Shown here in pieces: positions 1-7,800 of a DNA stretch of 64,000 nucleotides. The stretch covers positions 1 to 64,000 of the forward strand of contig NZ_JBALHR010000004.1 in assembly GCF_036964905.1 (NCBI RefSeq). The letters are read 5' to 3'. This DNA is from Gemmobacter denitrificans (lineage in GTDB: Bacteria; Pseudomonadota; Alphaproteobacteria; Rhodobacterales; Rhodobacteraceae). Each line of letters opens with the position of its first letter. The stretch's first letter is position 1. The position numbers and the translations under genes are program-made. Below the pieces are notes generated by a model that was not told the origin of the DNA, did not search any database, and saw only the letters and a list, made by a program, of their open reading frames with translations.

Positions 1-67
1 TCGAACCTCCACGCCTTGCGGCACTGGTACCTGAAACCAGCGCGTCTACCAATTCCGCCATCTGGGC
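1..67 (-). tRNA. tRNA-Leu(CAG), 3' end cut by window edge
   Basis: Read on the minus strand, the tRNA begins with GCCCAGA at 67 and runs off the window at position 1. The D-arm (GGTAGACGCG), a five-pair anticodon stem CTGGT/ACCAG around the loop TTCAGGT, and a long variable arm (GCCGCAAGGC) are all visible. The loop gives anticodon CAG, so the tRNA decodes CUG. The long variable arm is typical of leucine tRNAs. The T-arm is truncated at TTCGA, and the acceptor 3' strand and CCA lie outside the window. A good sigma-70-type promoter lies just upstream at 83-111. Confidence 0.93.
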
Positions 68-82
68 GATGTCGTGAAGCGG

Positions 83-111
83 CTTCTATGCGGGGCGGGC
101 AGGGGTGTCAA
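83..111 (-). promoter_or_regulatory. Promoter of tRNA-Leu
   Basis: On the minus strand a perfect TTGACA -35 box (106-111) is followed after exactly 17 bases by TAGAAG (83-88). Transcription would start near 75-77, about 8-10 bases before the tRNA 5' end. The spacing and position make this a convincing housekeeping promoter. It is inferred from sequence only. Confidence 0.7.
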
Positions 112-141
112 CAGGCTGTCGTGAAAATTCTTGGCAAGGAT

Positions 142-170
142 TTGCAGCTTGTTTGGAAAACGCCTAATAG
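142..170 (+). promoter_or_regulatory. Possible promoter of the NDUFA9-like/uppP operon
   Basis: TTGCAG (142-147) and TAATAG (165-170) are separated by 17 bases, 54 bases upstream of the ATG at 224. Matches to consensus are only partial. The placement between the divergent tRNA promoter and the first plus-strand gene is sensible. Confidence 0.35.
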
Positions 171-223
171 CTATGGAGACAGGGAATTTTGCACCAATAC
201 CTGACGGGAAGGGCTCGCGGAAC

Positions 224-1210
224 ATGAGCAAGCTGGTCACGATCTTTGGCGGTTCGGGGTTTGTCGGGCGCTACATCGCACGGCGCATGGCAAAGGAAGG
301 CTGGCGCGTCCGCGTGGCCACCCGCCGCCCGAACGAGGCGCTTTTCGTGCGCCCTTATGGCGTCGTGGGGCAGGTGGAGCCCGTCCTGTGCAACATCCGG
401 GATGAAGCCAGCGTCGCAGCGGCCCTGCGTGGGGCAGATGCGGTGGTCAACTGCGTGGGCATCCTGAACGCGGTGGGCAAGAACCGGTTCGATGCGGTGC
501 AGGCAGAAGGGGCTGGTCGCGTGGCCCGTCTGGCTGCCGCGGAAGGTGTTGGCCATCTGGTGCATGTTTCGGCCATTGGTGCAGATGCCTCATCGCCCAG
601 CGATTACGCCGTAACCAAGGCCGAAGGTGAGGCTGCCGTTCTGGCGGCGTTCCCCACGGCCATGATCCTGCGGCCTTCGGTGATCTTTGGCAATGAAGAC
701 CAATTCTTCAACCGTTTTGCCAGCATGGCGCGCATGTCGCCGATCCTGCCGATCTTTGGCGCAAAGACCCGGTTCCAGCCGGTGCATGTCGAAGACGTGG
801 CGGCAGCCGCAGTGCAAGGCGCGCTGGGGCAGGCACAGCCCGGCATCTACGAATTGGGCGGGCCGGATGTCGATACCTTCGCCGGGCTGATGCACACCAT
901 GCTCAAGGCCATCAACCGCCGTCGGCTGGTGCTGCCGCTGCCGCGTTTTGTCGGGCGGGTCATGGCTTTCGGGTTTGACGCGGTGCAGGCCTGCACGCTG
1001 GGGCTGATCGAAAACAAGGTGCTGACCGGCGATCAACTGAAGAACCTTTATCGCGACAACGTGGTCAGTGCCGATGCCAAGGGCTTTGCCGATCTTGGGA
1101 TCGCGCCTTCGGCCATCGCCGCTGTGCTGCCCGATTATCTGTGGCCCTATCGTCCCTCGGGGCAGTATGACGCCATCAAGGCTTCGGCCAAGAACCTGCG
1201 CAAAGCCTGA
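224..1210 (+). CDS. Complex I NDUFA9-subunit-like NAD(P)-binding protein
   Basis: This 328-residue protein belongs to the atypical short-chain dehydrogenase/NmrA-like group that includes the mitochondrial complex I accessory subunit NDUFA9. The N-terminus has a Rossmann nucleotide-binding motif GGSGFVG (about residues 9-15). The middle carries HVSAIGAD and a YAVTKAEGE stretch in the position of the SDR active-site Tyr-x-x-x-Lys. In alphaproteobacteria these proteins are usually annotated as complex I NDUFA9 subunit family or NAD-dependent epimerase. A direct role in complex I is not shown by this sequence. I chose the ATG at 224 because the Rossmann fold starts right after it; an upstream in-frame start at 131 would add residues with no family support. 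Only two bases separate its stop from uppP, so the two are probably co-transcribed. Confidence 0.85.
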   Translation: MSKLVTIFGGSGFVGRYIARRMAKEGWRVRVATRRPNEALFVRPYGVVGQVEPVLCNIRDEASVAAALRGADAVVNCVGILNAVGKNRFDAVQAEGAGRVARLAAAEGVGHLVHVSAIGADASSPSDYAVTKAEGEAAVLAAFPTAMILRPSVIFGNEDQFFNRFASMARMSPILPIFGAKTRFQPVHVEDVAAAAVQGALGQAQPGIYELGGPDVDTFAGLMHTMLKAINRRRLVLPLPRFVGRVMAFGFDAVQACTLGLIENKVLTGDQLKNLYRDNVVSADAKGFADLGIAPSAIAAVLPDYLWPYRPSGQYDAIKASAKNLRKA

Positions 1211-1212
1211 TC

Positions 1213-2016
1213 ATGGCGGACAATCTGCTCGTCGCGGCCTTTCTGGGGGTACTGGAAGGGCTGACCGAGTTCATCCCGGTTTCCTCGACGGGCCATATCC
1301 TGCTGGCTGGGCATTTTCTGGGCTTTGAGAGTGCCGGAAATGCCTTTGAGGTGGTGATCCAGCTTGGCGCGGTGCTGGCGGTGCTGTCAGTCTATGCGGC
1401 GCGGCTGATCCACCTGTTTTCCAGCGCCCCACATGATCCTGCCGCGCGGCGTTTCATTGCCGCAGTGGCGCTGGCCTTCTTTCCTGCAGTGGTCGTCGGC
1501 GTATTGGCGCATGACTTCATCAAGACGGTCCTGTTCGAAACGCCGATGCTAATCGTGGTAAACCTGATCCTGGGTGGTATCGTACTTCTGGTGGTTGATC
1601 GCATGGCGCTTACACCCCGCTATGAAGATGCGCAGGATGTGCCGCTGGGCGTGGCGCTGAAGATCGGCCTGATCCAGTGCCTTGCCATGATTCCTGGCGT
1701 CAGCCGGTCGGGATCGACCATTGTCGGGGCGCTCTTGCTGGGGGTCTCGCGTCGGGGGGCGGCCGAATTTTCGTTCTTCCTGTCGATGCCGACCATGGCG
1801 GGTGCCTTCGCCTATGATCTCTGGAAGAACCGCGATGCCCTGGACAGTGCTGCCCTGACGGAAATCGGCGTCGGCTTTGCCACGGCCTTCATCGCAGCGG
1901 TCTTTGTGGTGAAATGGCTGCTCGGCTATGTCGCGCGCAATGGCTATGGGCTGTTCGGCTGGTGGCGAATCATCGTTGGGGTTGTGGCGCTGTGCGCTCT
2001 TTTGACGTGGCCATAG
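1213..2016 (+). CDS. uppP: Undecaprenyl-diphosphatase (BacA/UppP)
   Basis: Integral membrane phosphatase, 267 residues, that dephosphorylates undecaprenyl diphosphate to recycle the lipid carrier for peptidoglycan and other envelope polymers. Two family signatures are present: EGLTEFIPVSSTGH (residues 15-28) with the catalytic Glu and the Ser-rich loop, and PGVSRSGSTI in the second half. The rest is mostly hydrophobic, matching the multi-helix BacA topology. Length matches the family. It follows the NDUFA9-like gene by two bases, which implies one transcript. Overexpression in other bacteria gives bacitracin resistance, but its normal role is housekeeping. Confidence 0.96.
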   Translation: MADNLLVAAFLGVLEGLTEFIPVSSTGHILLAGHFLGFESAGNAFEVVIQLGAVLAVLSVYAARLIHLFSSAPHDPAARRFIAAVALAFFPAVVVGVLAHDFIKTVLFETPMLIVVNLILGGIVLLVVDRMALTPRYEDAQDVPLGVALKIGLIQCLAMIPGVSRSGSTIVGALLLGVSRRGAAEFSFFLSMPTMAGAFAYDLWKNRDALDSAALTEIGVGFATAFIAAVFVVKWLLGYVARNGYGLFGWWRIIVGVVALCALLTWP

Positions 2017-2034
2017 GAATATAGGTAAGTCGTG

Positions 2035-2062
2035 CTGACATAAAAAATGAAAATTATGTCAG
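2035..2062. promoter_or_regulatory. Inverted repeat CTGACATAA-N10-TTATGTCAG upstream of gltD
   Basis: A perfect 9-base inverted repeat (2035-2043 and 2054-2062) with a 10-base A-rich spacer lies in the AT-rich gap between uppP and gltD. It could be a weak terminator for uppP, but no T-tract follows. The related palindrome at 2099-2113 reuses the CTGAC/GTCAG half-site, which favours an operator. The cognate regulator is unknown. Confidence 0.5.
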
Positions 2063-2098
2063 AAAAGCGGACCTAAATTGCAAAAAACCTGAAATAAG

Positions 2099-2113
2099 GT
2101 CAGCATTGCTGAC
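2099..2113. promoter_or_regulatory. Palindrome GTCAGCA-T-TGCTGAC upstream of gltD
   Basis: A perfect 7+7 palindrome with one central base, 66 bases before the gltD start codon. It shares the GTCAG/CTGAC core with the inverted repeat centred about 57 bases upstream. The pair looks like two sites for one dimeric regulator of the glutamate synthase locus. This is inference. Confidence 0.5.
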
Positions 2114-2178
2114 TTTTATTCGGAAATATCCCGGTTTATCAAGGCGCACCCACCTTTTTGCCGCAGGGAGGCGCCACC

Positions 2179-3615
2179 ATGGCCAAGGATCGCATGCTTC
2201 AGTTCGTCAGCGTGAAGCGGGAGATGCCCGAAAAGCGTCCGGCAGACCTGCGGGCACAGGATTTCCATGAAATCTATCGGGAATTTGCCGCGCAAAAGGC
2301 GGCGGAACAGGCCAGCCGCTGCAGCCAGTGCGGCGTGCCCTATTGCCAATCGCATTGCCCGCTGCACAACAATATCCCCGATTGGCTGCGCATGACCGCC
2401 GAGGGGCGGCTGGAAGAGGCCTATGCCCTGAGCCAGGCAACCAATACCTTCCCCGAAATCTGTGGCCGCATCTGCCCCCAGGATCGGCTTTGCGAAGGCA
2501 ATTGCGTGATCGAACAATCGGGCCATGGCACGGTGACCATCGGGTCGGTCGAGAAATACATCACAGATACTGCCTGGGAAAATGGTTGGGTTCTGCCCAA
2601 TCTCCCCGCGATGGAGCGCAGCGAAAGCGTCGGCATCATTGGCGCGGGCCCGGGTGGTCTTGCTGCCGCCGACATGCTGCGCCGCAAGGGCTTTCAGGTC
2701 ACGGTCTATGATCGCTACGATCGGGCGGGTGGGTTGCTGACCTATGGCATCCCGGGCTTCAAGCTGGAAAAGCCGGTCGTCATGCGTCGTGTGGAACAAC
2801 TGGAACAGGCTGGGGTCCATTTCGTGCTGAATTGCCGCGTGGGTGAGGATCTGAGCTTTGATGCCATCCGGGGCCAGCATGATGCCGTGCTGATCGCCAC
2901 GGGCGTTTACAAGATGCGCGACACCGGCGGGCCGGGGGTAGGCCAGAAAGGCATCGTTCAGGCGTTGGACTACCTGACCTCATCCAACCGCAAAAGCTTT
3001 GGCGATGATGTCGAGGCCTTCGACAATGGCACCCTGAATGCCGAGGGCAAGCGGGTGGTGGTCATCGGTGGCGGCGACACGGCGATGGATTGCGTGCGCA
3101 CGGCGATCCGGCAGGGTGCGACCAGCGTAAAATGCCTGTATCGCCGCGATCGGGCCAATATGCCCGGCAGTCAGCGCGAAACCCAGAACGCCGAAGAAGA
3201 AGGCGTGGAATTCGTCTGGCTGGCGGCGCCCAAGGGCTTTACCGGCAATGGAACTGTCGAGGGTGTGATGGTGCAGAAGATGCGCCTTGGTGCCCCCGAT
3301 GCCAGCGGCCGCCAAAGCCCCGAGATCATCGAAGGTGCCGATTACATCGAACCGGCCGATCTGGTGATCACCGCGCTTGGCTTTGAACCGGAAGACCTGC
3401 CCAAGCTTTGGGGCGTGCCGGAACTTGCAATCACCCGTTGGGGCACCATCAAGGCCGATTTCCGCACCCATGAGACGGCCCTGCCGGGCGTCTTTGCGGT
3501 GGGGGATATCGTGCGCGGGGCCTCGCTGGTGGTCTGGGCCATCCGCGACGGGCGCGAGGCCGCCGAGGCGATCGCGGATTTCCTGGCCCAACCGGCCAGC
3601 GTGGCCGCCGAGTAA
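2179..3615 (+). CDS. gltD: Glutamate synthase [NADPH] small (beta) subunit
   Basis: Electron-input subunit of NADPH-GOGAT, 478 residues. It takes electrons from NADPH through FAD and passes them to the large subunit, which makes glutamate from glutamine and 2-oxoglutarate. N-terminal cysteines C48, C51, C56, C60 and C95, C99, C105, C109 match the two [4Fe-4S]-type cysteine groups. GAGPGG (155-160) is the FAD-binding Rossmann motif, and GGGDTAMDC (297-305) marks the NADPH domain. The start at 2179 has a strong GGGAGG Shine-Dalgarno; an upstream TTG at 2158 is less likely. Unusually, the partner gltB lies 1.2 kb downstream behind two small genes. Palindromes at 2035-2113 probably regulate the locus. 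Confidence 0.95.
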   Translation: MAKDRMLQFVSVKREMPEKRPADLRAQDFHEIYREFAAQKAAEQASRCSQCGVPYCQSHCPLHNNIPDWLRMTAEGRLEEAYALSQATNTFPEICGRICPQDRLCEGNCVIEQSGHGTVTIGSVEKYITDTAWENGWVLPNLPAMERSESVGIIGAGPGGLAAADMLRRKGFQVTVYDRYDRAGGLLTYGIPGFKLEKPVVMRRVEQLEQAGVHFVLNCRVGEDLSFDAIRGQHDAVLIATGVYKMRDTGGPGVGQKGIVQALDYLTSSNRKSFGDDVEAFDNGTLNAEGKRVVVIGGGDTAMDCVRTAIRQGATSVKCLYRRDRANMPGSQRETQNAEEEGVEFVWLAAPKGFTGNGTVEGVMVQKMRLGAPDASGRQSPEIIEGADYIEPADLVITALGFEPEDLPKLWGVPELAITRWGTIKADFRTHETALPGVFAVGDIVRGASLVVWAIRDGREAAEAIADFLAQPASVAAE

Positions 3616-3630
3616 TCGCGATACTTTTAC

Positions 3631-3654
3631 GCTGCCCCGGATGGATGGGGCAGC
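3631..3654 (+). terminator. Hairpin after gltD, no T-tract
   Basis: GCTGCCCC (3631-3638) pairs with GGGGCAGC (3647-3654) around an 8-base loop, 16 bases after the gltD stop. No T-run follows. It may act as an attenuator or mRNA-end stabiliser that lowers expression of the downstream genes relative to gltD, rather than as a full terminator. Confidence 0.45.
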
Positions 3655-3685
3655 AAGGCTGACCTGAACGAAAGGGCCATGGGCC

Positions 3686-4408
3686 ATGACGAAGGGAAAA
3701 GGCATTACCGCCGCATTGGTTGCGCTGCTGCTGAGTGCCGCGGCGCCGGTTGGTGCGGGCAGTTTCAAGGCCCCGGAGGGCTGCGAAACCTGGCTGACCG
3801 TGCAATCGCGCGGCTGTCGGGTCTCCAACCATTACCGCTGCAGCGCCGATCAGCCGGGTGATCAGTGGCGTGCCGATTTCGATCTGGAGGGCATTTTCTT
3901 CCTGTCGCGCATTGATGCCGAGGCGCAATGGGTGGAAAGCTACGAATTCAATCCGCGCGTCAAGCAGGTGCTGGACGGGGCCGATGATCCGGCCAGCTTT
4001 TCTGACCTGCTGCAGGGGCGCGACGATTTCGATTTCCGGCTTAGCCGCGACAATGGCGAGAAAACGCATGTCACGGGGCATGACGCCCTGACTGGACAGC
4101 GTATTGCCATTGACGGGATTGAACTGCTGCAGACCGAATTCGATTTCACCGAAGTCGATGCCGAAGGCAACCAACTGCGCCGTGCGCGCGGCCGGGAATA
4201 TGTGCATCCCGAATGGCGGCTGTTCTTTGCCGGACCTTCGGAATGGCATGATGGCAGCGACTGGTTGCCCAGCGATGGCAGCCCGGTGCAGTTCATCCTG
4301 CCCGGCGAAAAGGGCTTTGCCGCCACCCAGCCGATCTTTGAATGTGGGGCAATGATGTCCGAGGCCCCGGGGACCTTGCTACCGCAACAGGTGCGCCATG
4401 ACCGCTGA
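3686..4408 (+). CDS. Secreted protein of unknown function in the glutamate synthase locus
   Basis: 240 residues. A hydrophobic N-terminus (ITAALVALLLSAAAPVGAG) looks like a cleavable Sec signal peptide, so the mature protein is probably periplasmic. The mature part has cysteines at CETW, GCRV and YRCS early and one near the C-terminus (FECG), which could form disulfides. It is rich in Asp/Glu and aromatic residues and has no motif I recognise. It overlaps the next gene by 11 bases and lies between gltD and gltB, so it is probably co-transcribed with them. A functional link to GOGAT is not evident, because GOGAT is cytoplasmic. Confidence 0.75.
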   Translation: MTKGKGITAALVALLLSAAAPVGAGSFKAPEGCETWLTVQSRGCRVSNHYRCSADQPGDQWRADFDLEGIFFLSRIDAEAQWVESYEFNPRVKQVLDGADDPASFSDLLQGRDDFDFRLSRDNGEKTHVTGHDALTGQRIAIDGIELLQTEFDFTEVDAEGNQLRRARGREYVHPEWRLFFAGPSEWHDGSDWLPSDGSPVQFILPGEKGFAATQPIFECGAMMSEAPGTLLPQQVRHDR

Positions 4409-4838
4409 ACGCCAGGGCGGCTGTCTGTGTGGCGCGGTGCGCTATGTTGCGGCGGACCTTCCCGACCACATGCATGCCTGCCATTGCAGCATGTGCCGCC
4501 GCATTACCGGGGCGATGTCGCTGAGTGTTGTGGTGCCCTATGCCGCCATGCAGATCGAAGGGGCGGAGCATATCAGCACCTATGTCTCGTCGCCCTGGGC
4601 CGCGCGATCCTTCTGCGCCTGCTGTGGCGCGGGGCTATGGTATCGGCTGACCCAACCCGATGCCGCCACTGCCGATTATTACCTGTCGGTGGGCACTTTG
4701 GATGATCCCAACGGCCTGCCGCTGACCCGCGAAATCTATGTCGATGGAAGGCCGGATGGCTATGCGCTCGCGGGCACCCATTCACGACTGACCGGGGCCG
4801 AATTCGAGGCCTCGCTGCAAGCCAACCCAGAGGAGTGA
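4398..4838 (+). CDS. GFA (CENP-V/Gfa-like) family zinc protein
   Basis: 146-residue protein of the glutathione-dependent formaldehyde-activating enzyme (GFA) fold. The zinc-ligand cysteines are all visible: C9-x-C11, the CHCSMCRR block (C28, C30, C33) and FCACCG (C73, C76). Family founder Gfa was proposed to accelerate S-hydroxymethylglutathione formation, but most bacterial members have no proven substrate. The ATG at 4398 lies inside the end of the preceding gene (11-base overlap), and the stop is three bases before gltB, so translation of the three genes is likely coupled. A general GFA-family name is safer than a specific enzyme name. Confidence 0.88.
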   Translation: MTAERQGGCLCGAVRYVAADLPDHMHACHCSMCRRITGAMSLSVVVPYAAMQIEGAEHISTYVSSPWAARSFCACCGAGLWYRLTQPDAATADYYLSVGTLDDPNGLPLTREIYVDGRPDGYALAGTHSRLTGAEFEASLQANPEE

Positions 4839-4841
4839 GCC

Positions 4842-7800
4842 ATGACGATCTATGATGAAGCCTGGGTGAAGGCCGAGGAAACCAAGCGCGCCTGGATGCA
4901 TGAGCACGGGCTTTACAAGGAGGATGACGAACATTCCTCTTGTGGCGTCGGTCTGGTGGCGTCGATCAGCGGCAAGCCCACCCGCAAAGTGGTGGAGGCG
5001 GGTCTTGATGCGCTGCGCGCCATCTGGCACCGCGGCGCCGTGGATGCGGATGGCAAGACCGGTGACGGCGCGGGCATCCATATCCAGATCCCGGTGAAGT
5101 TCTTCTATGATGTCGTGCGCCGCACCGGGCACGAGCCTGATCCGGCCAAGCTGATCGCCGTCGGTCAGGTTTTCCTGCCGCGCACCGATTTCGCCGCTCA
5201 GGAACGCTGCCGCACGATCGTGGAAACCGAAGTGCTGCGCATGGGCCATTACATCTATGGCTGGCGTCATGTGCCAGTGGATACATCGGTGCTGGGTGAA
5301 AAGGCCAATGCCACCCGCCCCGAAATCGAACAGATCCTCATCCGCTGCGAAAAGGACGTGGATCAGGAACAGTTCGAGCGCGAGCTGTATATCATCCGCC
5401 GTCGCATCGAAAAGGCGGTGACTGCTGCTGGCATCGCGGGCTGCTACCTGTGTTCGCTGTCCTGCCGCTCGATCATCTACAAGGGCATGATGCTGGCCGA
5501 GCAGGTTTCGGTCTTCTACCCCGACCTGCAGGATGAGCGGTTCGAATCCACCTTCGCCATCTACCATCAGCGCTATTCCACCAATACTTTCCCGCAATGG
5601 TGGCTGGCGCAGCCCTTCCGCATGCTGGCCCATAACGGCGAGATCAACACGCTGAAAGGCAACGTGAACTGGATGCGCAGCCATGAGATCCGCATGGCCT
5701 CCAGCGCCTTTGGTGAAATGGCCGAAGACATCAAGCCGATCATCCCGGGCGGCACATCGGATTCGGGCGCGCTGGATGCGGTGTTCGAAGTTCTGGTGCG
5801 GTCAGGCCGGTCTGCCCCCATGGCCAAAACCATGCTGGTGCCAGAAGCCTGGAGCAAGACCACCACAGACATGCCGAAGGCATGGGCGGATATGTATGCC
5901 TATTGCAACGCCGTCATGGAGCCATGGGACGGCCCCGCCGCGCTGGCCATGACCGATGGCCGCTGGGTTTGTGGGGGCCTTGACCGCAACGGCTTGCGCC
6001 CGATGCGCTATGTCGTCACCGGCGACGGCTTGCTGATCGCGGGGTCCGAGGCGGGCATGGTGCCGGTGGATGAAACCACCATCCGTGAAAAGGGCGCGCT
6101 TGGGCCGGGGCAGATGATTGCCGTCGATACCAAAGAGGGCAAGCTGTACCACGACGCCGAGATGAAGGACCGTCTGGCCGCCAGCCAGCCCTATGGCGAA
6201 TGGATCGAAAAGGTCGTCGATCTGAACAGCATGCTGCGCGATGTGCCCGAAGTGCAGACCTATCAGGGCGCCGATCTGCGCAAGCGCCAGATCGCGGCGG
6301 GCTATAGCGTCGAGGAACTGGAACAGGTTCTGGCGCCCATGGCCGAAGACGGCAAGGAAATGGTCGCCTCGATGGGCGATGATACGCCGGTTGCGGTGCT
6401 GTCCAAGCAGTACCGCCCGCTGTCGCACTATTTCCGTCAGAACTTCAGCCAGGTCACCAACCCGCCGATCGACAGTCTGCGTGAAACCCGGGTGATGAGC
6501 CTGAAGACGCGGTTTGGCAATCTGAAGAACGTGCTGGACGAAAGCTCGGCCCAGACTGAAATCCTTGTGCTGGAAAGCCCGTTCATCGCCAATGTGGAAT
6601 ATCAGGTGATGCTGCGCCAGTTCGGGGCGCAGGTGGCGATCATCGACTGCACCTTCCCCGCAGGCAGCGATCAGGACGCGCTGCGGATGGGGCTGGAGCG
6701 CATCCGTGCCGAGGCCGAAGATGCCGTGCGGTCGGGCGCGGCGCATCTGGTGCTGACCGATGAACATCAGGGCGCGACCAAGGTGGCGATGCCGATGATC
6801 CTTGCCACCAGCGCGGTGCATAGCTGGCTGACGCGCAAGGGGCTGCGCACCTTCACCAGCCTGAACGTCCGGTCGGCCGAATGTATCGACCCGCATTACT
6901 TTGCGGTGCTGATCGGCTGCGGGGCCACGACGGTGAACGCCTATCTGGCGCAGGACAGCATCGCCGACCGGATCGCCCGTGGCCTGCTGGAAGGCAGCCT
7001 GACCGATGCGATGCGCCGCTACCGCGATGCCATTGATGCGGGTCTGTTGAAGATCATGGCGAAGATGGGCATTTCGGTTGTGTCTTCGTATCGGGGTGGG
7101 CTGAACTTCGAGGCGGTGGGCCTGTCGCGGGCCATGGTGGCGGAGTATTTCCCCGGCATGCACAGCCGCATTTCCGGCATCGGTCTGCATGGTATCCAGA
7201 TGAAGCTGGAGGAAATCCATGCCCGTGGCTGGAAGGGGGGCAGCGATGTGCTGCCCATCGGCGGGTTCTACAAGGCGCGGCGTTCGGGCGAAAAGCACGC
7301 CTGGGAAGCCCAGACCATGCATATGCTCCAGGCAGCCTGCGACCGGGCGTCTTATGACATCTGGAAGCAGTATTCGGCGGCGATGCGGGCGAACCCGCCC
7401 ATCCATATCCGCGACCTGCTGGATATCAAGCCGCTGGGCAAGCCGGTGCCGATTGACGAGGTGGAGAGCATCACCTCGATCCGCAAGCGGTTCGTGACGC
7501 CGGGCATGTCGCTTGGGGCGCTTGGCCCCGAGGCGCATATGACACTGAACATCGCCATGAACCGCATCGGCGCGAAATCCGACAGCGGCGAAGGCGGCGA
7601 AGACCCGGCGCATCAGCACCCCTTCCCGAATGGCGATAACCCCTGTGCCAAGATCAAGCAGGTGGCTTCGGGCCGGTTCGGTGTGACCGCCGAATACCTG
7701 AACGCCTGCGAAGAGCTGGAAATCAAGGTCGCCCAGGGTGCCAAGCCTGGCGAGGGTGGCCAGTTGCCCGGCATGAAGGTCACCGACCTGATCGCCCGTC

